A stretch of 5,612 bases of DNA from Gammaproteobacteria bacterium (GTDB taxonomy: Bacteria > Pseudomonadota > Gammaproteobacteria > UBA9214): assembly GCA_030635865.1 (NCBI GenBank), contig DAOVYA010000125.1, forward strand, positions 1 to 5,612, in the 5' to 3' direction. Each line of letters begins with the position of its first letter. The stretch's first letter is position 1. Below, in pieces: positions 1 to 5,506 of this stretch. Made by a program: the position numbers and the translations under genes. The notes beneath the pieces were generated by a model. That model saw only the letters and a list, made by a program, of their open reading frames with translations. It was not told the DNA's origin and ran no database searches.

Positions 1-1
1 C

Positions 2-145
2 AAGCGCAAGGCGGAACAGGTCGCGAAGCAGAAGGCCGAGGCAGAACGCAAGCGCAAGGCGGAACAGGTCGCGAAGCAGAAGGCCGAGGCAGAACGCAAG
101 CGCAAGGCGGAACAGGTCGCGAAGCAGAAGGCCGAGGCAGAGCGT
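2..145 (+). repeat. Three tandem 48-bp coding repeats in the tolA rod domain
   Basis: Units lie at 2-49, 50-97 and 98-145. Units 1 and 2 are identical at all 48 bases. Unit 3 differs at only two third-codon positions in its last four codons (GAA to GAG, CGC to CGT). Each unit encodes the 16 residues KRKAEQVAKQKAEAER. A degenerate fourth unit starts at 146 (AAACGCAAGGCGGAA). Base 1 matches the last base of a unit, so the array may continue upstream. The near-zero synonymous divergence suggests recent duplication or gene conversion. The unit length keeps the reading frame, so copy number should only change rod length. Confidence 0.95.
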
Positions 146-523
146 AAACGCAAGGCGGAAGCGGCGCGTCAGCATGAGGCAGAGCAGGCGTTACAGGCGG
201 AAATCGCTGCGGAACAGCAGCGCGAGCAGCAGGCCCGTGATCAGGGGATCGTTGCAGAATACGTTTCCTATATCCAGGATAAAGTGCGGCGCAACTGGAT
301 ACGGCCACCGGGGAGTTCGGAAGATTTCACCTGCAGGGTGCGGGTGGCCTTGATTCCGGGGGGTGACGTAGCAAAGGCGCATGTGGTGCAAAGTTGCGGG
401 GACGCGGTGCTTGACCGCTCTGTTGAGTCAGCGGTATTCAAGGCGGCACCATTACCCGTGCCCCCGGATTCAGGTATGTTTCATTATTTTCGCGAGCTTG
501 ATTTTGTCTTCAGGCCTGATTGA
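2..523 (+). CDS. tolA: Tol-Pal system protein TolA, C-terminal part (5' end outside window)
   Basis: TolA is the inner-membrane-anchored protein that spans the periplasm and passes energy from the TolQ/TolR motor to TolB and Pal during outer-membrane constriction. The open frame runs in from the left edge with no start codon, so the membrane anchor (domain I) is missing. The 173 visible codons show a Lys/Glu/Ala/Gln-rich helical rod (domain II, codons 1 to about 82), with three 16-residue repeats in codons 1-48, and then the globular domain III (about codons 84-173). Domain III shows an EYVSYIQDKVRRNW helix, a C-x-V-x-V-x-L-x-P-x-G strand pair, the SCGD...DRSVESAV segment and a terminal FRELDFVFRP strand, as expected for TolA/TonB-C-like folds. 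Cys111 and Cys132 (window codon numbers) could form a disulfide. The stop at 521-523 is followed by a long repeat-filled gap before tolB, which supports the identification by synteny. Confidence 0.93.
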   Translation, partial: KRKAEQVAKQKAEAERKRKAEQVAKQKAEAERKRKAEQVAKQKAEAERKRKAEAARQHEAEQALQAEIAAEQQREQQARDQGIVAEYVSYIQDKVRRNWIRPPGSSEDFTCRVRVALIPGGDVAKAHVVQSCGDAVLDRSVESAVFKAAPLPVPPDSGMFHYFRELDFVFRPD

Positions 524-537
524 TTTACGTGCACCTT

Positions 538-613
538 GTCATTGCGGGGAAAAGTGACGTGGGTAAGCAGCCCCGTCATTGCGAGGAACGAAGTGACGCG
601 GATAAGCAGCCCC
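538..613. repeat. Two tandem left-arm fragments of the GTCATTGCGAG palindromic element
   Basis: A degenerate arm begins at 538 (GTCATTGCGGGG, then AAGTGACGTGGGTAAGCAG). A better preserved arm begins at 574 (CGTCATTGCGAGGAACG, then AAGTGACGCGGATAAGCAG). Both stop short of the GGCAATCTC seen at the inner end of the complete arm at 614-648, ending in a shared TAAGCAGCCCC instead. Spacing between successive arm starts is about 37-40 bp. Together with the complete element they form a run of three same-direction arms. Confidence 0.8.
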
Positions 614-700
614 CGTCTTTGCGAGGAACGAAGTGACGCGGCAATCTCAGCAAGTCCGCTGCCAGATTCAGGAGATTGCCGCGCTGCGCTCGCAATGACG
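614..700. repeat. Complete palindromic intergenic element, copy 1 (REP/MITE-like)
   Basis: The left arm (614-648, CGTCTTTGCGAGGAACG through CGGCAATCTC) and right arm (672-700, GAGATTGCC through CGCAATGACG) are imperfect inverted repeats around a 23-base centre containing CCGCTGCCAGATTCAG. As RNA this would fold into a long stem-loop. The reverse complement of the whole element matches the copy at 3581-3666 with about eight differences, including the non-palindromic centre, so both derive from one mobile or dispersed ancestor. Repeats starting GTCATTGCGAG are common between genes in many bacterial genomes. No transposase is present, so any movement would need help in trans. The element could also act as a 3' mRNA end for tolA (inference). 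Confidence 0.88.
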
Positions 701-792
701 GAGTAATGCGCTCGCAATGACGGAGTAATGCGCTCGCAATGACGGAGTAATGTGCTCGCAATGACAAAGTAATGGGCCGCAATGACGGGTGA
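691..792. repeat. 22-bp tandem repeat derived from the outer end of the element's right arm
   Basis: Units begin with CGCAATGAC at 691, 713, 735, 757 and 778. The full unit is CGCAATGACGGAGTAATG followed by CGCT. The first two units are identical. The third differs at one base (TGTGCT), the fourth is 21 bp with several changes (GACAAAG, GGGC), and the fifth is partial. The first unit overlaps the last ten bases of the complete element, so the array looks like repeated copying of the arm terminus. It ends about 50 bp before the tolB start. Confidence 0.88.
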
Positions 793-840
793 TGGGTCCG
801 TGATGAAAATTTAATTTTTGAAAGGAATGACTTTATTACT

Positions 841-2139
841 ATGAAAATATTGATCAGAATAAGTGTGTTTCTCCTGTTGCTGCATGGCATCGCTGCACAG
901 GCGGCATTGACCATTGAAATCACGCAGGGTGTAGAAGGCGCACTGCCGATTGCCGTGGTGCCGTTTGGCTGGTCTGGTGGTGCGCAGGCTTTACCGGAAA
1001 ATGTCGCGGCGATTATTTCTGCCGACTTAAGGAGGAGCGGGCGTTTCGAGCCCTTGCCGGACAGTGACCTGGTTGCGCATCCCACTGATGCTGCGCAGGT
1101 GTTGTTTAGTAACTGGCGCATGGTGAATGTCGATAACCTGGTGATCGGGAAAGTCATCCAGACGTCTGAAGAGCAGTACACGGTAGAGTTCCAGCTGTTT
1201 GATATTCTACGCGGCAAGCAAATCGCCACTTTCAGTTTTCCGGCGGAACGCAAGGACCTGCGGCGGGTCGCACATCATATTGCTGATCTCATTTATGAAG
1301 AATTGACAGGTGTACGCGGCGCTTTCAATACCCGGGTTGCCTATATCACCACAAGCGGTCCCATCAGTAACAGGAGCTATACCCTGGTGGTCGCCGATTC
1401 AGACGGCTATGATCCGCAAACGATTCTGAGCTCGAAACAGCCGCTGATGTCGCCCTCCTGGTCACCGGAAGGTGCCCGGATTGCCTATGTCTCTTTCGAG
1501 AAGAAGACTGCGGAGATCTATCTGCAGGAGGTGGTGAGCGGTTCGCGCCGGAAACTGGCTTCATTCAAAGGTATTAATGGCGCACCCCGGTGGTCACCTG
1601 ATGGACTGCGCCTCGCGCTGACCCTGTCGCGCGATGGAAATCCGGAAATCTACACCATGAACGTGAACAGTGGTGCATTGACCCGTTTGACCGTCAACGC
1701 GGCCATCGATACCGAGCCGACCTGGTCACCGGACGGCAGAAGTATTGTGTTTACCTCAAGCCGCGGGGGTTCGCCTCAGCTATACCGGATGTCATCGGCG
1801 GGTGGCAAGGCCACGAGACTGACGTTTGACGGTAAATACAATGCGGACGCTGATTTTTCGCCTGATGGACGTAAACTTGCTATGGTGCACGGAGAATCCG
1901 GTCGTTACCGGATCGCGGTGCTCGATCTTGAATCCGGGGCCCTGCGGGTGCTGACGGATGGCCGGCAGGACGAGTCCCCGAGTTTTTCACCAAACGGCAG
2001 TATCATTATTTATGCAACCGGGGAAGGCAATCGCGAGGTGCTGGCAGCGGTATCTGTTGATGGAAGGTTTCGCCAGCGTTTGTCGTTGCAGGCCGGTAAT
2101 GTACGCGAGCCTTCATGGTCCCCCTTTGACGATCGCTAG
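841..2139 (+). CDS. tolB: Tol-Pal system periplasmic beta-propeller protein TolB
   Basis: TolB is a soluble periplasmic protein that binds Pal and TolA and controls whether Pal is free to hold peptidoglycan. The 432-residue product is close to the usual length (about 430 in E. coli). Residues 1-21 are a signal peptide (positive start, LLLL core, AQA cleavage site), so the mature chain would begin ALTIEITQG, where the TolA-binding N-terminal segment is expected. Residues to about 160 form the alpha/beta TolB-N domain (PIAVVPFGW, DLRRSGRFEPL). Six propeller motifs of the WSPDG type follow at about residues 206, 251, 295, 339, 382 and 426, spaced 43-45 residues apart, fitting a six-bladed propeller. 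ATG 841 places the signal peptide at the N-terminus. The nearest purine-rich site, AAAGGA at 821-826, is 14 bases away, longer than ideal. The upstream gap is repetitive, and pal follows 44 bases downstream. Confidence 0.97.
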   Translation: MKILIRISVFLLLLHGIAAQAALTIEITQGVEGALPIAVVPFGWSGGAQALPENVAAIISADLRRSGRFEPLPDSDLVAHPTDAAQVLFSNWRMVNVDNLVIGKVIQTSEEQYTVEFQLFDILRGKQIATFSFPAERKDLRRVAHHIADLIYEELTGVRGAFNTRVAYITTSGPISNRSYTLVVADSDGYDPQTILSSKQPLMSPSWSPEGARIAYVSFEKKTAEIYLQEVVSGSRRKLASFKGINGAPRWSPDGLRLALTLSRDGNPEIYTMNVNSGALTRLTVNAAIDTEPTWSPDGRSIVFTSSRGGSPQLYRMSSAGGKATRLTFDGKYNADADFSPDGRKLAMVHGESGRYRIAVLDLESGALRVLTDGRQDESPSFSPNGSIIIYATGEGNREVLAAVSVDGRFRQRLSLQAGNVREPSWSPFDDR

Positions 2140-2171
2140 GGGTTTGGTTACGAAGTATGGTTATGAAACAC

Positions 2172-2176
2172 AGGAG
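2172..2176 (+). promoter_or_regulatory. Shine-Dalgarno site deciding the pal start
   Basis: AGGAG lies seven bases before ATG 2184. In-frame ATGs at 2157 and 2163 lie upstream of it, have no comparable site, and would put extra polar residues in front of the lipoprotein signal. The site therefore supports the ATG at 2184. Confidence 0.8.
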
Positions 2177-2183
2177 TAATGCA

Positions 2184-2714
2184 ATGAAATTCAGAGTTAG
2201 CAGATTAATAGCCGTGGTTTTGATTGCCGTACTGGCGGGTTGCTCATCGAAGGGCGGCACGACGGGTGATGCAACGATTGAGGACAGGGGCACCGCTGCC
2301 GAGGACGTCGCCGTTGCCAGCGGCCTCGGCAGCGGCACCAGTTTCGAGGCTTACCTGAGGGACAACCCGGATAGTCCGTTGTCGCGCCGGGTCATCTATT
2401 TCGAATACGACAGCGCAGAAATATCGAGTGAGAATCTTGACCTGTTGAGTGCCCATGCAGGATACCTCGGTGCAAACCCGGGCCAGAGGATAACCCTTGA
2501 AGGGAATACGGATGAGCGCGGCTCGCGTGAATATAATATTGCCCTGAGCGAACGGCGTGCACTATCTGTACAACGCATACTGGAATTTGATGGTATTGCA
2601 TCCAGCCAGATTACGGTTGTCGGTTACGGGGAGGAAAAGCCGGCTGCAGAGGGTAGCAGCGAAGCCGCATGGCGTCTCAACCGTCGTGTTGAGATCGTTT
2701 ACCAGGGCCAGTAA
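2184..2714 (+). CDS. pal: Peptidoglycan-associated outer-membrane lipoprotein Pal
   Basis: Pal is an outer-membrane lipoprotein whose periplasmic OmpA-like domain binds meso-diaminopimelate-containing peptidoglycan and, alternatively, TolB. The 176-residue product compares with 173 in E. coli. Residues 1-19 are a lipoprotein signal peptide with lipobox LAGC, so Cys20 would be lipidated. The following SSKGG gives no Asp at +2, consistent with sorting to the outer membrane. A flexible linker runs to about residue 65. The OmpA-like domain includes VIYFEYDSAEI, the signature NTDERGSREYNIALSERRA (residues 108-126) and LNRRVEIVY near the end. Asp110 and Arg residues in NTDERG and LNRR correspond to the peptidoglycan-contacting positions of the family. 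The stop is two bases before cpoB, so the genes are probably co-transcribed and translationally coupled. Confidence 0.97.
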   Translation: MKFRVSRLIAVVLIAVLAGCSSKGGTTGDATIEDRGTAAEDVAVASGLGSGTSFEAYLRDNPDSPLSRRVIYFEYDSAEISSENLDLLSAHAGYLGANPGQRITLEGNTDERGSREYNIALSERRALSVQRILEFDGIASSQITVVGYGEEKPAAEGSSEAAWRLNRRVEIVYQGQ

Positions 2715-2716
2715 TC

Positions 2717-3544
2717 ATGACACGTACATTCTACCGGGCTGCTTTAACGGCAACACTGTTTGTAGTTGCGGCGCTTCCTGCGCAGGGGGCCATGGCTGCC
2801 CTGTCTACCACTCAACGGCTGGATGATATTGAACGCAAGCTGGATTCACGAGGTTTGCTCGATATATTAAGTCGTATTGAGCAGTTGCAGCAGGACCTGC
2901 AGGAGTTGCGCGGTGAGCTGGAGGTGCAGGCGCATATGATGCAGGACATGCTGCGCCGGCAGCGGGAACAATACCTGGATATTGACCGTCGCCTGCAGCA
3001 ACTGGAAACCCCGACTGCCGGTGGACCGCCGCTTGCAGCGGGGGGTGAAACAAAAACGCTGCCACCGATGACCACGGCACCGGTTCAGGTTCCGCCGATG
3101 AGTACGCCACCGGCTGCCAAACCACCGGTAGCACCTGTACCCGGCAGCATGGAGCAGGCAGGGGAGCAGGCAGAGTATGACAAGGCACTCGCGATCCTCA
3201 GGGAAGGGCGTTATAAAGAGGCGGCGCAGGCCTTCAAGCAGTTCCTGGCGGACCACCCCGGCAGCACTTATGCGGATAATGCCAGTTACTGGCTCGGTGA
3301 AGCCTATTATGTGACCCGTAATTTTGACAAGGCCCAGGGGGCCTTCCAGAGCCTGGTCGATACTTTCCCGCAAAGTACGAAAGTTCCCGGCAGCCGTTTG
3401 AAGATCGCCTATATTCATTATGAAAAGAAGGATTGGACGGCGGCACGCAAGGCATTGTCTGACCTTGTCAGCGAGTATCCCGACACCACGGTATCGCGGC
3501 AGGCGAACGAGCGTTTGCAACGCATGAAAAAAGAGGGCCACTGA
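2717..3544 (+). CDS. cpoB: Cell division coordinator CpoB (YbgF), periplasmic TPR protein
   Basis: CpoB links the Tol machine to peptidoglycan synthesis by PBP1B at the division site and binds TolA in E. coli. The 275-residue product has a signal peptide with probable cleavage after AMA (residue 27). A coiled-coil segment rich in Leu/Gln/Arg/Glu (about 30-97, RLDDIERKLDSRG through DIDRRLQQLE) follows, matching the YbgF trimerisation domain. Next comes a Pro/Ala/Thr-rich linker (about 98-145), then three TPR-like units from residue 153 (AILREGRYKEAAQAF, YWLGEAYYVTRNFDKA, AYIHYEKKDWTAARKAL). The start ATG lies two bases after the pal stop. A weak AGGG at 2704-2707, inside the end of pal, gives workable spacing, so translation probably depends on coupling to pal. 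No T-rich terminator follows the stop; the palindromic element begins 36 bases later. Confidence 0.95.
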   Translation: MTRTFYRAALTATLFVVAALPAQGAMAALSTTQRLDDIERKLDSRGLLDILSRIEQLQQDLQELRGELEVQAHMMQDMLRRQREQYLDIDRRLQQLETPTAGGPPLAAGGETKTLPPMTTAPVQVPPMSTPPAAKPPVAPVPGSMEQAGEQAEYDKALAILREGRYKEAAQAFKQFLADHPGSTYADNASYWLGEAYYVTRNFDKAQGAFQSLVDTFPQSTKVPGSRLKIAYIHYEKKDWTAARKALSDLVSEYPDTTVSRQANERLQRMKKEGH

Positions 3545-3580
3545 TTTAAAACATCCTCGTCATTGCGACCTCACCACCCC

Positions 3581-3666
3581 CGTCATTGCGAGCGAAGCGA
3601 AGCAATCTCCTGAATCTGGCAGCGGACTATAGAGATTGCCGCGTCACTTCGTTCCTCGCAATGACG
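3581..3666. repeat. Complete palindromic intergenic element, copy 2 (inverted relative to copy 1)
   Basis: The left arm is 3581-3609 (CGTCATTGCGAGCGAAGCG through AGCAATCTC) and the right arm is 3632-3666 (GAGATTGCCGCGTCAC through CTCGCAATGACG). The centre, CTGAATCTGGCAGCGGAC, is the reverse complement of the centre of the element at 614-700, so this is the same sequence in opposite orientation, with only about eight differences over 86-87 bases. A short arm fragment (CGTCATTGCGA, 3558-3568) precedes it. The element fills most of the cpoB-queE gap and could form a strong hairpin in a read-through transcript. Confidence 0.88.
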
Positions 3667-3681
3667 GCGAGCCAGGCTCGC
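3667..3681. repeat. Short palindrome GCGAGCC-A-GGCTCGC beside copy 2
   Basis: Two 7-base arms are perfectly complementary around a single A. It directly abuts the right end of the element at 3581-3666 and is followed by ATTGACGC, so it resembles a decayed or rearranged arm end (CTCGCATTGACG) of the same family. A one-base centre is too tight for a stable RNA loop without opening base pairs. No function is assigned. Confidence 0.55.
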
Positions 3682-3720
3682 ATTGACGCATAGATTAGTT
3701 CTTCCCCCGATGGGATACCC

Positions 3721-4371
3721 ATGCCCGAACCAACCCGCCTACGCATTACAGAAATCTTCCATTCCCTGCAGGGAGAATCGTTGTCTGCCGGTTGCCCGAC
3801 CGTATTTGTACGCCTGACCGGCTGCCCGTTACGCTGCGGTTACTGCGATACCACCTATGCCTTCACGGGCGGGGAATGGATGGGGCTGGATGAAATCCTG
3901 GCCCGGGTTGAGACATTCGAGATACCCTATGTAACGGTAACGGGTGGCGAACCGCTGGCGCAGAAACCCTGTCTGGATTTGCTGCAGCGCTTGTGTGATG
4001 CGAATTACAGGGTGTCGCTGGAGACCAGTGGTGCGCTGGATATTTCGCAGGTTGATCCGCGTGTTTGCCGGGTCATGGACCTGAAAACACCGGGTTCCGG
4101 TGAAGTGGAGCGTAACCTGTATTCCAACATTGCATGCCTGCAGGAGCATGACCAGGTGAAGTTTGTTATTTGCAGCAAGGCTGATTACCAGTGGGCGCTG
4201 GATATCATTGACGAGTATAAGCTGAATGAACGCTGCGAGGTGTTATTTACGCCGAGCTATGGACAGCAGGATGCCGCCGAGCTTGCCGGCTGGATTCTGC
4301 AGGACCGGCTGCCGGTCAGAATGCAAATCCAGCTGCATAAATTCCTGTGGGGCGATGTGCCGGGTAAATGA
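3721..4371 (+). CDS. queE: 7-carboxy-7-deazaguanine synthase QueE (radical SAM)
   Basis: QueE converts 6-carboxy-5,6,7,8-tetrahydropterin to 7-carboxy-7-deazaguanine, using S-adenosylmethionine, a [4Fe-4S] cluster and Mg2+, in queuosine precursor synthesis in the cytoplasm. The 216-residue product is a normal length for the family. Residues 10-24 (TEIFHSLQGESLSAG) are the typical QueE N-terminus. The cluster motif is Cys35-x3-Cys39-x2-Cys42 within TGCPLRCGYCDTTYAF. TGGEP at 74-78 is the SAM-contacting motif, SLETSG follows at about residue 100, and DLKTPGSGE at about 119-127 is a further family hallmark. The C-terminal RMQIQLHKFLWG is also typical. ATG 3721 precedes the conserved N-terminus by a few residues; the only candidate ribosome site is a weak GGGA at 3712-3715. 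queC follows after 35 bases, so the two are probably transcribed together. Confidence 0.96.
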   Translation: MPEPTRLRITEIFHSLQGESLSAGCPTVFVRLTGCPLRCGYCDTTYAFTGGEWMGLDEILARVETFEIPYVTVTGGEPLAQKPCLDLLQRLCDANYRVSLETSGALDISQVDPRVCRVMDLKTPGSGEVERNLYSNIACLQEHDQVKFVICSKADYQWALDIIDEYKLNERCEVLFTPSYGQQDAAELAGWILQDRLPVRMQIQLHKFLWGDVPGK

Positions 4372-4406
4372 CCGCCACGTTGCCCGTGACTAAATGGTAA
4401 CCCTGC

Positions 4407-5078
4407 ATGCCTAAAGCAGTCATCTTACTTTCCGGCGGACTCGATTCCGTCACCCTGCTTGCGCTGGCGATAGAGCAGGGCTTTGAATGTTATGCCCTGA
4501 GCCTTGATTATGGTCAGCGGCACAAGGCGGAGCTTGTCTCGGCAAAAAATATTGCGGCATCCATGCGGGTCAGGGAACACAAGATTATTCGCATCGGGCT
4601 TGATGATGTGGGCGGTTCTGCATTGACGGATGACGCAATTGCCGTGCCCGACCACGCTGCAGACGGAATACCCGTTACCTATGTGCCGGCGCGCAATACA
4701 GTGTTCCTGTCGCTGGCGCTTGGCTGGGCCGAGGTGTTGGGCGCACTGGACATTTTTATCGGGGTCAACGCCGTTGATTATTCCGGTTATCCGGATTGCC
4801 GCCCCGAATATATCGCGGCCTTCAAAGAACTCGCGCAACTGGCAACCCGAGCCGGCGTGGAAGGCAGCCGCTTCGAAATTCATACACCGCTGATCGAACT
4901 CAGCAAAGCGGACATTATTCGTGAAGGCAAACGCCTGAAGGTGGACTATTCCAGCACCGTTTCCTGCTACCAGGCCGACCAGCAGGGCCGCGCCTGCGGG
5001 GTGTGCGATTCTTGCCGCCTGCGTGCAGAAGGCTTTAAAGCCGCCGGTATCCCCGACCCGACCCGTTATCAACACTAG
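4407..5078 (+). CDS. queC: 7-cyano-7-deazaguanine (preQ0) synthase QueC
   Basis: QueC is an ATP-dependent cytoplasmic enzyme that turns 7-carboxy-7-deazaguanine plus ammonia into 7-cyano-7-deazaguanine (preQ0), the step after QueE. The 223-residue product is the expected length. Residues 9-14, SGGLDS, are the PP-loop that binds ATP. Other family segments are LSLDYGQRH (about 32-40), [12 protein letters not shown] (about 92-103) and [17 protein letters not shown] (about 119-135). Four C-terminal cysteines, Cys187, Cys197, Cys200 and Cys203 in SCY...[10 protein letters not shown], form the structural zinc site. The start is fixed by the short lead into the PP-loop, although no clear Shine-Dalgarno precedes it in the 35-base gap after queE. 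A half repeat element and a terminator-like hairpin lie downstream. Confidence 0.97.
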   Translation: MPKAVILLSGGLDSVTLLALAIEQGFECYALSLDYGQRHKAELVSAKNIAASMRVREHKIIRIGLDDVGGSALTDDAIAVPDHAADGIPVTYVPARNTVFLSLALGWAEVLGALDIFIGVNAVDYSGYPDCRPEYIAAFKELAQLATRAGVEGSRFEIHTPLIELSKADIIREGKRLKVDYSSTVSCYQADQQGRACGVCDSCRLRAEGFKAAGIPDPTRYQH

Positions 5079-5092
5079 GCCCTGATCTATTT

Positions 5093-5120
5093 GTCATTGC
5101 GAGCGCAGCGCGGCAATCTC
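5093..5120. repeat. Solo half-element (single arm) downstream of queC
   Basis: The 28 bases from GTCATTGCGAGCGC to GGCAATCTC are identical to the reverse complement of bases 672-699, the right arm of copy 1. No centre or second arm follows: the sequence continues as AAAGATATTTAG. It starts 14 bases after the queC stop. Confidence 0.88.
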
Positions 5121-5161
5121 AAAGATATTTAGCCCTCAAATTTATTTTGTGGGTCGGTTAG

Positions 5162-5188
5162 CCCCACCATCACTATGGTGGGGTTTCT
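5162..5188 (+). terminator. Probable intrinsic terminator of the queE-queC transcript
   Basis: CCCCACCAT (5162-5170) and ATGGTGGGG (5175-5183) form a perfect 9-bp GC-rich stem with a 4-base loop (CACT), followed by TTTCT. It lies about 85 bases after the queC stop. The T-run is short and interrupted, so strength is uncertain. The bases beyond the stem on the - strand are not T-rich, which favours + orientation. Confidence 0.65.
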
Positions 5189-5201
5189 ATGGCAGGGTTC
5201 G

Positions 5202-5228
5202 GTTTTAAACCGTCAATTTTATTGACGG
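5202..5228 (-). terminator. Possible weak terminator of the - strand gene
   Basis: CCGTCAA (5210-5216) and TTGACGG (5222-5228) pair perfectly around a 5-base loop, directly beyond the stop of the - strand gene. Read on the - strand, the stem is followed by TTTAAAA, a poor T-run. The stem has only seven pairs, so this is a tentative call. Confidence 0.4.
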
Positions 5229-5230
5229 GT

Positions 5231-5506
5231 TCACTTTCCCCCCGCGCCATTATGCCCTTTTTCGCGTAACCAATTCTGGAACATTTTACTAAGCAGTGAT
5301 GATGCCAATATAATTAGACCTACGATTAAAAAAGATGGCCACCTTTTCCCACCTTCACATAAGGTGCCCGCAACAAAAAAAAGCCTGCTTCCAGCATACA
5401 GAAGCAATGAATACATTAGAAGGAACCACGCCGTGCCATACAATATCTTATATTTACTTCTCCATGGTCGAGCCAAAAGTGAGTTATTTTGTGCTTTCCT
5501 TTTCAT
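5231..5506 (-). CDS. Small predicted inner-membrane protein of unknown function
   Basis: I do not recognise this family. From ATG at 5506 the product has 91 residues: a basic N-terminus (MKRKAQNNSLLARPWRSKYK), a hydrophobic stretch at about 20-46 (ILYGTAWFLLMYSLLLYAG, then RLFFVAGTL), a short polar segment (CEGGKRWPS), a second hydrophobic stretch at about 56-74 (FLIVGLIILASSLLSKMF) and a polar tail (NWLREKGHNGAGGK). This suggests two membrane helices with both ends in the cytoplasm. A TTG seven codons upstream (5527) would extend it to 98 residues. ATG is preferred, with GAAAGG 13 bases before it as a weak ribosome site. The region is AT-rich and uses ATA, TTA, AGA and AGG codons that its neighbours rarely use, suggesting a different origin. 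Its coding status rests on the open frame and the plausible membrane pattern only. Confidence 0.55.
   Translation of the reverse strand: MKRKAQNNSLLARPWRSKYKILYGTAWFLLMYSLLLYAGSRLFFVAGTLCEGGKRWPSFLIVGLIILASSLLSKMFQNWLREKGHNGAGGK

Noticed and set aside
691..792. Possible CRISPR array
   Set aside because: The 22-bp units are directly adjacent with no unique spacers, there are no cas genes, and the units derive from a neighbouring palindrome arm.
818..845. Sigma-70-like promoter TTGAAA with TATGAA 16 bases later
   Set aside because: The -10 box would overlap the tolB start codon, so transcription would begin inside the gene.
484..1253. Minus-strand open frames at 484-717 and 576-1253 with Ser/Arg/His-rich predicted products
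   Set aside because: Their sequence is the repeat array read backwards (recurrent SLRAHYSVIAS and SLRSSQ strings), and the longer one runs into tolB antisense. Such products are a known annotation artefact of GTCATTGCGAG-type repeats.
2157..2183. Upstream in-frame starts for pal at 2157 and 2163
   Set aside because: They lack a ribosome site and lengthen the lipoprotein signal with polar residues, whereas ATG 2184 has AGGAG at good spacing and gives a standard lipobox position.
3683..3711. TTGACG as a -35 box for a queE promoter
   Set aside because: The sequence at the right distance (CCCGAT) does not resemble a -10 box, and TTGACG is part of a decayed repeat arm.
3545..3720. preQ1 riboswitch upstream of queE
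   Set aside because: The gap is explained by the palindromic element; I see no short hairpin with an A-rich tail and downstream pseudoknot partner near the start codon.
5079..5230. tRNA gene after queC, as found near this locus in some gammaproteobacteria
   Set aside because: No cloverleaf, T-loop sequence or CCA end is visible; the stretch holds a half repeat and two hairpins.
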